Assembly (NCBI RefSeq): GCF_017873675.1
Contig: NZ_JAGGKK010000021.1
Coordinates: 1 to 64,000 of the forward strand
Length of the DNA stretch: 64,000 nucleotides
Source: Virgibacillus litoralis
GTDB taxonomy: Bacteria > Bacillota > Bacilli > Bacillales > Amphibacillaceae
Reading direction: 5' to 3'
The notes beneath the pieces were generated by a model. The model was given only the letters and a program-made list of their open reading frames with translations, did no database searches and was not told the origin of the DNA. Position numbers and translations under genes: made by a program. How positions within the stretch are numbered: position 1 is the stretch's first letter; each line of letters begins with the position of its first letter. Shown here piece after piece: positions 36,982 to 46,941 of the stretch.

Positions 36982-37545
36982 ATGTTGAAAAAACAAACAG
37001 TGTGGCTTTTAACAATGTTAAGTTTAATGATTGTGTTGAGTGTTTATTATATTACATCCCCGGATAGTGGTGATTTGGCTTATTTACCTGAAGGAGATGA
37101 TTCATCTGAAGAGGCTTCATCACCTGATTCAGAGGCAAGCGACGCAAGTGATACCGATGCAGACGTAGACGACATTTCCAACATGGGGCAGGATCAGTTT
37201 TTTACTACACTTCGTATGGAAGTAGAGAATGAGCGAAGTGCAGCAAAAGATCGTTTGGACGATGTCGTTGCCTCGAGTAACGCAAGTATTCAAGAAAAAA
37301 ATGAAGCTAGGGATAAGATTAACCAGTTAGACAGTATTTCTTCAAAGGAAATAATATTAGAAGAATCAATTGTAGCTTCAGCTGAATATAATGATGTATT
37401 GGTTCGTCATGATGAGGATAAGGTGCATGTACATGTCAAAGTTGATCAATTAAACAAAACTGAAGTAGTTAACATTATGCAGATGGTAAAAGATGAGTTT
37501 GGTGCGATAACTGTAGATGTTAATGTTCAACCAACTGAAAGCTAG
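36982..37545 (+). CDS. spoIIIAH: SpoIIIAH, SpoIIQ-binding channel protein
   Basis: A 187-residue protein with an N-terminal membrane helix (about 7-26), an acidic low-complexity linker (residues ~34-65, rich in Asp, Ser and Ala) and a C-terminal ring-building domain. In B. subtilis that domain binds forespore SpoIIQ across the intermembrane space. AGGAGG precedes the ATG. Last gene of the operon, closed by a strong terminator. Confidence 0.93.
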   Translation: MLKKQTVWLLTMLSLMIVLSVYYITSPDSGDLAYLPEGDDSSEEASSPDSEASDASDTDADVDDISNMGQDQFFTTLRMEVENERSAAKDRLDDVVASSNASIQEKNEARDKINQLDSISSKEIILEESIVASAEYNDVLVRHDEDKVHVHVKVDQLNKTEVVNIMQMVKDEFGAITVDVNVQPTES

Positions 37546-37560
37546 GCAGCTGATATAAGA

Positions 37561-37587
37561 CCGGACGAATTATTTCGTCCGGTTTTT
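37561..37587 (+). terminator. Terminator of the spoIIIA operon
   Basis: CCGGACGAA / TTCGTCCGG with a short loop and TTTTT. Confidence 0.93.
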
Positions 37588-37594
37588 GCATTCT

Positions 37595-37810
37595 TGTTTA
37601 GGAAATTATAAAATTTAAGTGCTGTGGATAACTGGACTTCCGAATCAGCGACGTCCAGCTCCAGCGCCTAGCGCCTAGTGGACTTCCCTCCCCGTGTCTA
37701 CGATAAGTCAACATCGAATCGCTTACGCTCTTCGTGTATCCTTTATCTCACACGGGTCAGTCCAGTCCATACGGCACTAAACAGGGCGCTTACGCCTTTG
37801 TTCAGGAAAG
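37595..37810 (-). repeat. Modular repeat, family A, copy 3 (inverted)
   Basis: On the minus strand this reads from TTTCCTGAACA through GATACACGAAGAGCGTAAGC and CTTATCGTAGAC to AATTTCCTAAACA. It lacks the AGGAN hairpin insertions of copies 1 and 2, so GCGCTGG runs straight into AGCTGGACG. Its two ends carry TTTCCTRAACA as a direct repeat. Confidence 0.8.
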
Positions 37811-37828
37811 TATAATTCTTATTTTTAC

Positions 37829-37893
37829 TGCTTTAGTGCAACTAAGCTTCATCTTTTAACCCTAAGTCAAGTTTTCTGATGTTGTAATAAAAT
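37829..37893 (+). repeat. Partial family B repeat
   Basis: TTACTGCTTTAGTGCAACTAAG and CAAGTTTTCTGATG match the centre and end of the family B repeat. It lies just beyond repeat A copy 3. Confidence 0.4.
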
Positions 37894-37895
37894 TA

Positions 37896-37925
37896 TTCGC
37901 ATAAACCAGATATCATTGATATAAT
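37896..37925 (+). promoter_or_regulatory. Candidate sigma-A promoter for accB-accC
   Basis: TTCGCA and TATAAT are 18 bp apart; the -10 matches perfectly, the -35 at four of six bases. The 150-bp leader to accB holds no clear riboswitch that I can recognise. Confidence 0.4.
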
Positions 37926-38077
37926 TGTAGCGTGAAAACGTTTTACACATTAGAAGCAGATTGTTAAACATACTGCAGTCTATTATGGGTTGAAGTTTTA
38001 CTAATACTTGTCGTAGAATGTTAAGAGGAGTTATTAGTACCTGTTGTTAATTTGTAATAAATGAAGGGGTGCCAGAC

Positions 38078-38584
38078 ATGTTAAAAGTACAGGAAATACG
38101 TGAATTAATAAAATTAGTAGATCAATCAACAATTGATGAGTTTAGTTACGAGACAAATGGAACGACTGTTACAATGAAAAAGTCTAATGACAACCAAGGT
38201 GTTAAGTTGAACGAAGCTTATGAAGTACCTGCAGAAAAACCTGCAGAAAAGATTAAAGCAGAAGAACCTAAAGCACCTGAAGAGAAAAAAGCAGTGAAAC
38301 AATCAGAAACAGAACCAGTTGAAAAAGAAAAAGCAACAGACTTCGATCACGAAATTGTTTCTCCAATGGTAGGTACGCTGTATATTGGACCTGATCCGGA
38401 AAGTGATCCGTATGTCAAAAGTGGATCTAAAGTCGAAAACGACTCTGTTGTTTGTATTGTAGAAGCAATGAAACTATTTAATGAAATTGAAGCAGAAGTT
38501 TCAGGTGAAATCGTTGAAATCTTAGTGGAAGATGGCGAATTAGTAGAATATGGTCAACCACTATTTAGAGTAAAGACTAAATAA
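38078..38584 (+). CDS. accB: Biotin carboxyl carrier protein of acetyl-CoA carboxylase
   Basis: Carries CO2 on biotin for malonyl-CoA synthesis. The 168-residue protein has an N-terminal dimer part, a charged Pro/Ala/Glu/Lys linker (about 45-88) and the C-terminal biotinyl domain with the EAMKLFNEI motif. The ATG at 38078 has GAAGGGGTG 7 bp upstream; an in-frame GTG at 38069 overlaps that site. Forms an operon with accC. Confidence 0.95.
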   Translation: MLKVQEIRELIKLVDQSTIDEFSYETNGTTVTMKKSNDNQGVKLNEAYEVPAEKPAEKIKAEEPKAPEEKKAVKQSETEPVEKEKATDFDHEIVSPMVGTLYIGPDPESDPYVKSGSKVENDSVVCIVEAMKLFNEIEAEVSGEIVEILVEDGELVEYGQPLFRVKTK

Positions 38585-38597
38585 GGGGATGTAGCGT

Positions 38598-39959
38598 GTG
38601 ATTAAAAAGCTGTTAATCGCAAACAGGGGAGAAATAGCTGTTCGTATAATACGGGCATGCAAAGAAATGGAAATTGAAACTGTTGCCGTATTTTCTGAAG
38701 CAGATAAAGATGCATTGCATGTTCAGTTAGCAGATGAAGCTTATTGTATTGGACCAACGTTAAGTAAAGACAGTTACTTGAATTTCACTAATATCATGAG
38801 TGTAGCTACCTTAACCGAAGTTGATGCAATTCATCCTGGCTATGGCTTTCTTGCTGAAAATGCTGATTTTGCAGAAATCTGCAAGGCGTGCAATATTAAG
38901 TTTGTAGGCCCCACTGCCCAATCCATACAAAAAATGGGGATAAAAGATGTTGCCAGAGAAACGATGAAAGCTGCTAATGTACCCATTGTGCCAGGGTCAG
39001 AAGGTATTATCGAAAACGAAGAGGAAGCCATTAAGATCGCAAATGAAATTGGTTATCCTGTAATCATTAAAGCAACAGCTGGTGGCGGCGGAAAAGGTAT
39101 TCGAATTGCTAAAACAGAAGAAGATTTGATTAAAGGAATCCGAGTAACACAAAAAGAAGCTGAAAAAGCTTTTGGGAATCCAGGTGTGTACATAGAAAAA
39201 TTCATAGAGGACTTTAGGCATGTTGAAATTCAGGTATTAGCCGACCAGCATGGAAATATTGTACACTTAGGTGAAAGGGATTGTACAATTCAACGGAGAC
39301 TTCAAAAGTTGATCGAAGAAACACCATCCCCAGCCATTACACCTGAAATTCGTTCTAAAATGGGTGAAGCTTCTGTAAAAGCCGCTAAGGCAGTTGATTA
39401 TGTTGGTGCAGGAACAATTGAATATATTTTCGATCGAACTAGTCAATCATTTTATTTCATGGAAATGAATACAAGGATCCAAGTCGAACACCCTGTAACA
39501 GAAATGGTTACTGGAGTGGACTTAATTAAAGAACAGATTAGAATTGCGAATAATGAAAACTTATCATTTAAACAAGATGAAATCGAATTTGATGGATGGG
39601 CAATCGAATGTAGGATCAATGCAGAAAATCCTTTCAAAAACTTTATGCCTTCACCTGGGAGAATTGAAATGTACTTACCACCTGGTGGATTTGGGGTACG
39701 AATTGATTCTGCTGCATATCCTGGTTATAGCATCCCTCCATTTTATGATTCAATGATTGCGAAGTTAATAACATATGGTCCTACTCGTCAAGAAGCCATA
39801 AACAGAATGAAGCGCTCTTTGGATGAATTTGTTGTAGAAGGTGTCGATACGACAATTCCATTTCATCGCCTTATAATGGATAACGATGTATTTGTAAAAG
39901 GAGACTTCAATACGAAATTCCTTGAGGATAATCCAATTGTACAGAAGAAGGAAGATTAA
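38598..39959 (+). CDS. accC: Biotin carboxylase subunit of acetyl-CoA carboxylase
   Basis: ATP-grasp enzyme that carboxylates biotin on AccB. It has 453 residues; GTG start after GGGGATG. Visible are [12 protein letters not shown] (glycine-rich ATP loop), ERDCTIQRR and [15 protein letters not shown], all invariant in the family. 13 bp after accB and 12 bp before yqhY. Confidence 0.96.
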   Translation: MIKKLLIANRGEIAVRIIRACKEMEIETVAVFSEADKDALHVQLADEAYCIGPTLSKDSYLNFTNIMSVATLTEVDAIHPGYGFLAENADFAEICKACNIKFVGPTAQSIQKMGIKDVARETMKAANVPIVPGSEGIIENEEEAIKIANEIGYPVIIKATAGGGGKGIRIAKTEEDLIKGIRVTQKEAEKAFGNPGVYIEKFIEDFRHVEIQVLADQHGNIVHLGERDCTIQRRLQKLIEETPSPAITPEIRSKMGEASVKAAKAVDYVGAGTIEYIFDRTSQSFYFMEMNTRIQVEHPVTEMVTGVDLIKEQIRIANNENLSFKQDEIEFDGWAIECRINAENPFKNFMPSPGRIEMYLPPGGFGVRIDSAAYPGYSIPPFYDSMIAKLITYGPTRQEAINRMKRSLDEFVVEGVDTTIPFHRLIMDNDVFVKGDFNTKFLEDNPIVQKKED

Positions 39960-39971
39960 AGGAGTGAAAAG

Positions 39972-40358
39972 ATGAGCGAACAGCCATTATTGAACGTAAG
40001 TGACGATTCGAGCCTAGGTAAAGTTGAAATTGCACCTGAAGTAATTGAAGTAATAACTGGTATAGCGTCTTCTGAAGTAGACGGTATATCATCAATGCGG
40101 GGTAATTTCGCAACTGGAGTTGTGGAACGCTTTGGTAAAAAGTCACATGGTAAAGGTGTGAAAGTTGAACTTACCGAAACTGGAATACTTATCGATTTAT
40201 TTGTTGTTTTAAACTTTGGAGTATCTATTCCAAAAGTAGCACAACAGCTTCAGGAAAATATTAGGCAAACATTAAAAAATATGACAGCACTGGAAATTGA
40301 TGAAATTAATGTGCATGTAGTTGGTATCCATATGGAAGGTGCAGAGGAAAACGAATAA
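39972..40358 (+). CDS. yqhY: Asp23/Gls24 family protein YqhY
   Basis: A 128-residue Asp23-type protein with VEIAPEVIEVITGIASSEVDGI and a C-terminal amphipathic part. In B. subtilis YqhY is co-transcribed with accBC, and its loss disturbs acetyl-CoA carboxylase control. AAAGGAG precedes the ATG. A hairpin follows at 40364-40394. Confidence 0.92.
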   Translation: MSEQPLLNVSDDSSLGKVEIAPEVIEVITGIASSEVDGISSMRGNFATGVVERFGKKSHGKGVKVELTETGILIDLFVVLNFGVSIPKVAQQLQENIRQTLKNMTALEIDEINVHVVGIHMEGAEENE

Positions 40359-40363
40359 AAATC

Positions 40364-40394
40364 AAGGTCAAAAGAAGTAAATTCTTTTGACCTT
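40364..40394 (+). terminator. Probable terminator after accB-accC-yqhY
   Basis: Perfect stem AAGGTCAAAAGAA / TTCTTTTGACCTT with a 5-nt loop; the T run is interrupted (TTAATTTG), so it may be leaky toward nusB. Confidence 0.65.
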
Positions 40395-40583
40395 AATTTG
40401 TTTTCTATGAAGGTTTATTTCATTTAGGTTGTGGACAACAGTATAAGGGTGTATAAGAAACAAATTCCTAGGTGATTTCCTTTAAAAATTAGCTAAGATT
40501 TCTGTGATTGGTTTGATTCTAGCTTTGCATACACAATCATGTTATTATTTGGGATAGATATGGAATAAAAGGAGCTATGAAAG

Positions 40584-40964
40584 ATGAACCGACATACAGC
40601 TAGAGAAAAGGCATTTCAAGTACTTTTTCAATTGGATATTAATGATAACAACCCTGATAAAGCAGTGGAAGAACACCTTGAAACAATAGAAATAGATGCT
40701 TTTTTAATGAGTCTTGTTAAAGGTGTAACAGAAAAAAAGGCGGGTCTTGACGATATTATTTCTTATCATTTGGAAAATTGGACAATTGATCGAATCGCTT
40801 CAGTCGAGAAAACAATCTTACGTATTGCTATTTTGGAAATTAACTATATAGATGATATCCCAACAAATGTATCTATAAATGAAGCGGTAGAATTAGCTAA
40901 TATGTACGGTGATGAAAAATCAGGGAAATTTGTAAATGGTGTTTTGTCAAAAATCATTGCATAA
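40584..40964 (+). CDS. nusB: Transcription antitermination factor NusB
   Basis: RNA-binding helical protein that, with NusE, promotes complete transcription of rRNA operons. The 126-residue protein has the N-terminal RxKAFQVLFQLD motif and the C-terminal PTNVSINEAVELANMYG signature. AAAGGAG is before the ATG. It opens the nusB-folD-xseA-xseB-ispA run. Confidence 0.95.
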   Translation: MNRHTAREKAFQVLFQLDINDNNPDKAVEEHLETIEIDAFLMSLVKGVTEKKAGLDDIISYHLENWTIDRIASVEKTILRIAILEINYIDDIPTNVSINEAVELANMYGDEKSGKFVNGVLSKIIA

Positions 40965-40978
40965 AGGGGGATACAGCT

Positions 40979-41839
40979 GTGTCTGCTGACATAATTAAAG
41001 GAAAAGAACTAGCACATAAACTAAAAGAGGAAATGAGTAAGGAAGTACTTTTTCTAAAGGAACAAGGGTTAGTTCCACATTTAACTGTAATATTGATTGG
41101 AGATAATCCCGCTTCAAAGTCATATGTTAATGGAAAGAAAAAAGCCTCTGGGGAAACCGGCATATCTTCTGATGTTATAGAAATGGGGGTATCTACTTCT
41201 GAGAAAGAGTTGTTGATGAAAATACAGGAATTAAATAATGACCCATCTGTCCACGGAATTTTAGTACAACTCCCACTCCCAGAACACATAGATGAACAAC
41301 ATGTAATCGAAGCTATTAGTCCAGCTAAAGATGTTGATGGTTTCCATCCAATAAATATTGGACGAATGATTACAGGTGAAGACACATTTTTACCTTGTAC
41401 TCCATATGGAATATTAACAATGTTAAAATCATACGATATTACAATTGAAGGAAAACACGCTGTCGTTATTGGCAGAAGTAATATTGTTGGAAAACCTATT
41501 GGTCAATTATTATTAAATGAAAATGCTACCGTTACATATTGCCATTCAAAAACAACCAATTTAATAGATTTCACATCAAAAGCAGATATATTAATTGTAG
41601 CTGTTGGAAGACCTAATGCAATACGTGAAGAACATATCAAAGATGGCGCTGCAGTTATAGATGTTGGAATTAATCGCTTAGAAGATGGTTCTTTAACTGG
41701 AGACGTCGACTTTGACGCTGTATCCGAAAAGGCTTCTTATATTTCACCTGTTCCTAGAGGCGTAGGACCAATGACGATAACAATGCTCTTGCAAAATACG
41801 ATCAAAGCAGCTAAAGGATTGTCTAAAAGTGAAAGATAA
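40979..41839 (+). CDS. folD: Methylenetetrahydrofolate dehydrogenase / cyclohydrolase FolD
   Basis: Bifunctional enzyme that interconverts methylene- and formyl-tetrahydrofolate using NADP. The 286-residue protein has the catalytic lysine in SYVNGKKKAS, VQLPLPEHID, and the Rossmann motif VVIGRSNIVGKP. GTG start after AAAGGGGG. Overlaps xseA by 11 bp. Confidence 0.96.
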   Translation: MSADIIKGKELAHKLKEEMSKEVLFLKEQGLVPHLTVILIGDNPASKSYVNGKKKASGETGISSDVIEMGVSTSEKELLMKIQELNNDPSVHGILVQLPLPEHIDEQHVIEAISPAKDVDGFHPINIGRMITGEDTFLPCTPYGILTMLKSYDITIEGKHAVVIGRSNIVGKPIGQLLLNENATVTYCHSKTTNLIDFTSKADILIVAVGRPNAIREEHIKDGAAVIDVGINRLEDGSLTGDVDFDAVSEKASYISPVPRGVGPMTITMLLQNTIKAAKGLSKSER

Positions 41840-43178
41840 TTATCTAACTGTTACTGCACTAACAAAATATATCAAACGAAAGTTCGACACTGATTCCCAT
41901 TTAAAAAATATTTGGCTAAAAGGTGAAATATCCAATTTTAAACACCATAGTCGAGGACATATGTATTTAACTATAAAAGACGATAATACAAGAATACAAG
42001 CAGTAATGTTTGCAGGCAATAATCGTACGTTAAAGTTCACACCTGAAAACGGTATGAATGTTTTAATAAAAGGTGAGATCGGTGTTTTTGAGCCGTATGG
42101 TCAATATCAGTTGTATATCCAGCAAATGGAACCGGACGGAATTGGATCTTTATATTTAGCATTTGAACAACTTAAAGAGAAATTGCATAAACAAGGCTTT
42201 TTTGATAAAAGCCATAAAAAAGAACTCCCGAGGTTTCCTAAAAGTATTGGTGTTATAACTTCACCTACCGGAGCAGCTGTTCGTGATATTGTTACAACAA
42301 TAGAAAGAAGATATCCAATTGTAAAAACTACTGTAATCCCTGTACTTGTTCAAGGACCAAATGCAGTACAATCTATTTACAACGCAATAAACTCAGCTAA
42401 CCAGCAAGGTGGTTTTGACGTTTTAATAGTTGGGCGTGGCGGAGGTTCCATTGAAGATTTATGGAGTTTTAACGAGGAAAAAGTTGCAAATGCAATTTTT
42501 CAATCATCGATACCTGTGATATCAGCAGTTGGCCATGAAACCGATATTACAATTAGTGATTATGTCGCTGATTTACGTGCTCCTACCCCCACTGGTGCTG
42601 CAGAGGTTGCAGTACCATCTCAACTTGAATTGACTGATAGAATTAACGGAATGCAACGTTCACTAACAAGAATGATGAACGAAAATGTACTGAGTTCCAA
42701 ACAACATTTGAATCGTATAAAACAATCCTATGCATTCCGATATCCCGAACATTTAATAACCCAAAAAGAGCAAGAATTGGATAAACATGTTGAACGTCTT
42801 GAGAAAACGTTTAATTCAGAGTGGAAAAAGAAAAAAGACGCACTTATTAATATAAACACAAGATTTGAAGCACAGCACCCAGAGCGGCAGATTGAACGTG
42901 CTAGGAAGGAACTGAAGCTGTTCATAAAGCAAACTAATTATTTGATGGACAAAATAGTAGAACAGAAATCAACCAGCCTAAATAGTGCTATTGAAAAACT
43001 ATCGTTATTAAATCCGCTTGAAACGATGAAACGTGGTTATGCCATACCATATGCGCAAAAAGGCAATATTATTAATTCTATATATGGTGTAAGTGAAAAT
43101 GACCAAATCGACGTTAAACTATCAGATGGCACACTTGAATGTCGTGTATTAGACGTAAAGGAGGAGAACAATGGATAA
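41829..43178 (+). CDS. xseA: Exodeoxyribonuclease VII large subunit
   Basis: Single-strand DNA exonuclease subunit of 449 residues. An N-terminal OB fold (about 1-100) precedes the nuclease domain with [11 protein letters not shown] and [10 protein letters not shown], then a long coiled-coil. GTG start inside the end of folD. Works with XseB, the next gene, with which it overlaps by 8 bp. Confidence 0.95.
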   Translation: MKDNYLTVTALTKYIKRKFDTDSHLKNIWLKGEISNFKHHSRGHMYLTIKDDNTRIQAVMFAGNNRTLKFTPENGMNVLIKGEIGVFEPYGQYQLYIQQMEPDGIGSLYLAFEQLKEKLHKQGFFDKSHKKELPRFPKSIGVITSPTGAAVRDIVTTIERRYPIVKTTVIPVLVQGPNAVQSIYNAINSANQQGGFDVLIVGRGGGSIEDLWSFNEEKVANAIFQSSIPVISAVGHETDITISDYVADLRAPTPTGAAEVAVPSQLELTDRINGMQRSLTRMMNENVLSSKQHLNRIKQSYAFRYPEHLITQKEQELDKHVERLEKTFNSEWKKKKDALININTRFEAQHPERQIERARKELKLFIKQTNYLMDKIVEQKSTSLNSAIEKLSLLNPLETMKRGYAIPYAQKGNIINSIYGVSENDQIDVKLSDGTLECRVLDVKEENNG

Positions 43179-43404
43179 GGAAAACAATATTTCATTTGAA
43201 GAAGCAATGGTACAATTAGAAAAAATTGTTGGAAAGTTAGAAGAAGGCGATGTTCCATTGGAAAAAGCAATAACTTATTACCAGGAAGGGATGAAGCTTT
43301 CCAAAGTATGCAGCGATAAATTAACAAATGTTCAAGAAAAGATGACACAAATTATGAATGAGCAGGGCGAACTTGAATCATTTGAGGTACAGGAGGAAGA
43401 ATGA
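43171..43404 (+). CDS. xseB: Exodeoxyribonuclease VII small subunit
   Basis: A 77-residue helical hairpin with the family pattern [20 protein letters not shown]. It wraps the XseA coiled-coil. AAAGGAGG precedes the ATG. Its TGA stop overlaps the ATG of ispA. Confidence 0.95.
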   Translation: MDKENNISFEEAMVQLEKIVGKLEEGDVPLEKAITYYQEGMKLSKVCSDKLTNVQEKMTQIMNEQGELESFEVQEEE

Positions 43405-44291
43405 TTGTGCAGCAAAAGTTAAATGATTTTATTAATGAGAATAAATCAATGTTACAAGAAGAAATGAAAACCCATATGCACAATTTGGACATTCCTGTTC
43501 GCTTAAAGAAATCCATGCTATATTCCATAGAGGCTGGAGGAAAACGCCTTAGACCTATATTATTGCTGGCAGGCTTTAAGGCATATGGTACAAACATGAA
43601 AAAAGTATTATCCACTGCGATAGCTCTTGAAATGATCCATACGTATTCACTTGTTCACGATGATTTACCAGCAATGGATGATGATGATCTTCGTCGCGGC
43701 CAGCCAACAAATCACAAGGTATTTGACGATGCAACAGCCATTTTAGCTGGAGATGCTTTATTAACTTATAGTTTTGAACTAATTACAAATGATTCCTACT
43801 TATCAGATGCGCAGAAAGTATATATTACCAAACTTCTTGCAGAAGCAAGTGGACCTAAGGGTATGGTGGCAGGTCAAATACTTGATATGGAAGCAGAAAA
43901 GAAAGAAATTACCCTTCAAGAACTGGAAACAATTCATACACTAAAAACAGGAGAATTACTTAGGTTTGCAATTAGGTCTGGAGCATACATTGGGCAAGCA
44001 ACGGATACACAGGTTGAATACTTAGATGAATTTGCTTATTATTTAGGATTAATATTTCAAGTACAAGATGACATTTTGGATGTAACTGGGGATCCGGATA
44101 AAATTGGTAAACCCGTGGGTAGTGATGAGGCTAACCAAAAAAATACATACCCAAAATTACTGGGGTTAGATGGAGCTATAGAGAAAAAGCAATATTATGT
44201 AAAAATGGCAAAAAATGCTTTGAAAAATGCGAATGCCGAGATATCTTATTTAATGTTGCTTACAGATTATTTTAGCAATCGTGATTATTAA
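43401..44291 (+). CDS. ispA: Farnesyl diphosphate synthase
   Basis: Condenses isopentenyl diphosphate with DMAPP and GPP to make farnesyl diphosphate. The 296-residue enzyme has both aspartate-rich motifs: [14 protein letters not shown] and [12 protein letters not shown]. The spacing of the first motif is of the bacterial type II form. It overlaps xseB (ATGA). Downstream comes the OLE RNA rather than dxs. Confidence 0.95.
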   Translation: MIVQQKLNDFINENKSMLQEEMKTHMHNLDIPVRLKKSMLYSIEAGGKRLRPILLLAGFKAYGTNMKKVLSTAIALEMIHTYSLVHDDLPAMDDDDLRRGQPTNHKVFDDATAILAGDALLTYSFELITNDSYLSDAQKVYITKLLAEASGPKGMVAGQILDMEAEKKEITLQELETIHTLKTGELLRFAIRSGAYIGQATDTQVEYLDEFAYYLGLIFQVQDDILDVTGDPDKIGKPVGSDEANQKNTYPKLLGLDGAIEKKQYYVKMAKNALKNANAEISYLMLLTDYFSNRDY

Positions 44292-44298
44292 GCACTTA

Positions 44299-44328
44299 TT
44301 AGAATTATTTCTAATAATATGGTATAAT
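44299..44328 (+). promoter_or_regulatory. Candidate promoter for the OLE RNA
   Basis: TTAGAA (44299-44304) and a perfect TATAAT (44323-44328) are 18 bp apart, placing the start at about 44335, just where the structured RNA begins. The -35 overlaps a small inverted repeat ATTAGAA / TTCTAAT. OLE RNA could also come from the upstream operon transcript. Confidence 0.45.
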
Positions 44329-44334
44329 AAAATT

Positions 44335-44935
44335 ATAATAGGAATGGTGCAGTATTCTAGTCAGTCTTCCGTTTCTGAAGGCGGGCCTAAAAATCCGCCA
44401 AAGGGCACATCGATGAAGTTCCTTGTGTTGGCTTGAGGCGCCCAGCCTTGGGTCAGTGCTGGGAGTTAAGGTTTTCGGGCGATCCACAAAGGCATGTGGG
44501 CGTTGACCCGATTACCGCGGAGGCCCATATCTGTGGTGATAACTAAGCCTAGGGATCACTATGGAATGGGGTATGAACCTGTAGAATAGGGAAAGGGACA
44601 CCTTATTTGCAGCGTAGCCTGCCTTGAGTGGTGGTGAGGGGATTAGAGTCGTAAATAACAAGCCAAGTGGCCACTAGCTTGATTATTTTTATCTCTATGA
44701 AATCAACACTGCAAAAGAGGCTAGGGGGCGGTTAAAGACTGCTGAGGAAATCTCCTAGACTGTTCCAAAGACATTTAAAAGGGAATATAGTGCGGACTAA
44801 GTGGTAATCCAGTCTAGCTTTGGGAAACCAAGCTAAGATGATATTAAAGGGGAACCGCCTGTTTGGTAACAATGGGTTGTCATCTGGGAAAACCTACTGG
44901 ACCTAAAGCCGCAATTTTAACCTTTTAAATGACCA
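44335..44935 (+). ncRNA. ole: OLE RNA (ornate large extremophilic RNA)
   Basis: About 600 nt without a gene between ispA and a DUF21-type membrane protein gene. It is much more GC-rich than its flanks and full of hairpins, such as GGCGG / CCGCC near 44382 and AGCTTTGG-GAAA-CCAAGCT near 44815. Length, position after ispA and adjacency to oapA are the defining context of OLE RNA. From published work, OLE forms a membrane-bound complex with OapA and other proteins and affects resistance to alcohol, cold and magnesium stress in Halalkalibacterium halodurans. I recognise it by context and length; the covariance model was not run. Ends are approximate. Confidence 0.88.
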
Positions 44936-44973
44936 TTCCTAATTTACATATCCAAATTAGTTAGAGGTCGAAA

Positions 44974-45558
44974 ATGAAATCACAAATAAGAAAATCAGTT
45001 AAATTTAGTTTAATTATTGCCGTTATCACATTTGTGTTAGCGGCTATTTTTTCAATAATCTCATCCTCTATCTTAAGTGAAGTAGCCTGGATTGTAGGTT
45101 TAGTCATTGTATTTATCATCGTATTAATTGGAGTCGTTTTCGACATGCTAGGTATAGCATCAACTGCAGCAAATGAAGCGCCGTTTCACGCAATGGCAGC
45201 GGAAAAGGTAAAAGGTGCTAAAGAATCAGTTATTATAATTCGAAATGCTGATAAGTTTGCTAGCTTTTGTAATGACGTGATTGGCGATATATCTGGAATT
45301 GTTAGTGGTACGGCATCTGCAATAGTCGTACTCCAAATAGCTAACCTTTTTGGACAGGGTGACGGTTCAACAATACAAATCGTATTATCAGTATTAATTA
45401 CCAGTTTTGTTGCAGCATTTACAGTGGGTGGAAAAGCAATTGGCAAATACTTAGCAATAAATGCTTCGACTAAAATAATATCTTTTGCAGGGAAGGTTAT
45501 AGCCTTTATAGAAAGTAACTTTAAAATTCGCATACTGCCAAAAGAGAAAAAAAAATAA
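44974..45558 (+). CDS. oapA: OLE-associated membrane protein OapA (DUF21 type)
   Basis: A 194-residue protein with about four hydrophobic segments: two at the N-terminus (10-32 and 36-56) and two near 105-125 and 130-150. Between them is the conserved loop FDMLGIASTAANEAPFHAMA and then ADKFASFCNDVIGDISG. This is the pattern of OapA, which binds OLE RNA and recruits it to the membrane; it is related to the DUF21 domain of magnesium-transporter-like proteins. The tail is very basic (PKEKKK). GAGGTCG precedes the ATG, 39 bp beyond the RNA. Confidence 0.87.
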   Translation: MKSQIRKSVKFSLIIAVITFVLAAIFSIISSSILSEVAWIVGLVIVFIIVLIGVVFDMLGIASTAANEAPFHAMAAEKVKGAKESVIIIRNADKFASFCNDVIGDISGIVSGTASAIVVLQIANLFGQGDGSTIQIVLSVLITSFVAAFTVGGKAIGKYLAINASTKIISFAGKVIAFIESNFKIRILPKEKKK

Positions 45559-45625
45559 TTGGTTAAATGACTTTAGGTACACATTTTTTTAAACATCCAA
45601 ATAATTACGCAGAGGAAACTTTTTA

Positions 45626-46456
45626 ATGGCTAAAAAACGTTTAGATATTATGTTAGTAGACAGAAAATTAATCGAAACTAGAGAAAAGGCAAAACGGGTA
45701 ATTATGGCTGGGTTAGTGTTCTCTGAGCAGCATAGACTAGAAAAGCCTGGAATGAAGGTTGATGAAGATATTCCAATTACAGTAAAAGGAAAGACGCTTC
45801 CATATGTGGGCCGTGGCGGATTAAAACTCGAAAAAGCATTAAATTATTTTGCTATTTCTCTCGAAGACAGAATTATGGTTGATGTGGGATCATCAACAGG
45901 TGGATTTACCGATTGTGCATTACAAAATGGTGCACGACTTTGCTATGCGATTGACGTAGGATATAATCAATTAGATTGGAAATTAAGAAATGACGAACGT
46001 GTGGTGGTAATGGAAAAGACTAACTTCCGTTATGTAACTCCTGAAATGATAAGTTATGGTTCACCTGACTTTGCAACAATAGATGTATCATTTATTTCTC
46101 TGTCAATAATTTTACCAGTTCTAAGCCAATTATTAAGAATCAATAGTGACATAGTTGCATTAATAAAGCCGCAATTTGAAGCTGGAAGAGATCAAGTCGG
46201 GAAAAAAGGAATTATACGTGATAAAAGTGTACACCTTGCTGTATTAAGAAAAATTACAGACTTTGCTGAAAAAGAAGGATTTGAGTTAATTAGTCTAACC
46301 TATTCTCCTATTACAGGAGGCGAAGGTAATATAGAATTTTTGGCTCATTGGGGCTGGAAAACTGAAAAAGAAGGATTTAGGCCATCAGATATTGAATTAG
46401 AAACAATAGTAGACGATGCCCATCAGGAATTGACAATAACCAAACAAAATTATTAG
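45626..46456 (+). CDS. tlyA: TlyA family rRNA methyltransferase/hemolysin (YqxC)
   Basis: A 276-residue protein with an N-terminal S4 RNA-binding domain (about 1-62) and an FtsJ-type methyltransferase domain with [14 protein letters not shown] as the SAM motif. TlyA proteins 2'-O-methylate rRNA; YqxC in Bacillus is less well studied. AGAGGAAA precedes the ATG. In B. subtilis dxs lies directly upstream; here it is oapA. Confidence 0.93.
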   Translation: MAKKRLDIMLVDRKLIETREKAKRVIMAGLVFSEQHRLEKPGMKVDEDIPITVKGKTLPYVGRGGLKLEKALNYFAISLEDRIMVDVGSSTGGFTDCALQNGARLCYAIDVGYNQLDWKLRNDERVVVMEKTNFRYVTPEMISYGSPDFATIDVSFISLSIILPVLSQLLRINSDIVALIKPQFEAGRDQVGKKGIIRDKSVHLAVLRKITDFAEKEGFELISLTYSPITGGEGNIEFLAHWGWKTEKEGFRPSDIELETIVDDAHQELTITKQNY

Positions 46457-46475
46457 TAGTATATGGAGGCTTTCC

Positions 46476-46925
46476 ATGAGTAAAATCCAACGTCATATTA
46501 AAATACGCGAACTAATTACCGATAGTGAAATAGAAACGCAGGACGAGCTGGTTGATCGATTAAAATCACTTGGCTACAATGTAACCCAAGCTACAGTATC
46601 ACGAGATATTAAAGAATTGCATCTTGTTAAAGTTCCATCAGTGAATGGTGATTATAAATATAGTCTACCGGCAGATCAACGATTTAATCCTTTAGATAAA
46701 TTGAAGCGCTTAATTACAGATGCTTTTGTTAAAATTGAACATGCTAGTCATTTTATAGTATTAAGAACGTTACCTGGAAATGCTCATGCCATTGGCGTTT
46801 TAATCGATAATTTAGAATGGGAAGAGATTATGGGAACCATCTGTGGTGATGATACATGTTTAATTATTTGCAGAACGGAGCAGGATTCAGATTCTATTAA
46901 GAATCGTTTTATAAGTATGCTTTAG
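46476..46925 (+). CDS. argR: Arginine repressor ArgR/AhrC
   Basis: Hexameric arginine-sensing regulator, 149 residues. The N-terminal winged helix reads [23 protein letters not shown] in outline, and the C-terminal arginine-binding part has [14 protein letters not shown]. It represses arginine synthesis and activates catabolism. ATGGAGG precedes the ATG. It follows tlyA by 19 bp. Confidence 0.95.
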   Translation: MSKIQRHIKIRELITDSEIETQDELVDRLKSLGYNVTQATVSRDIKELHLVKVPSVNGDYKYSLPADQRFNPLDKLKRLITDAFVKIEHASHFIVLRTLPGNAHAIGVLIDNLEWEEIMGTICGDDTCLIICRTEQDSDSIKNRFISML

Positions 46926-46941
46926 TAATGGGGGGACATAT

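Noticed and set aside
37931-37948. cre-like palindrome GTGAAAACGTTTTACAC before accB
   Set aside because: Only the inner AAAACGTTTT is symmetric; the outer bases are shifted by one against the cre consensus.
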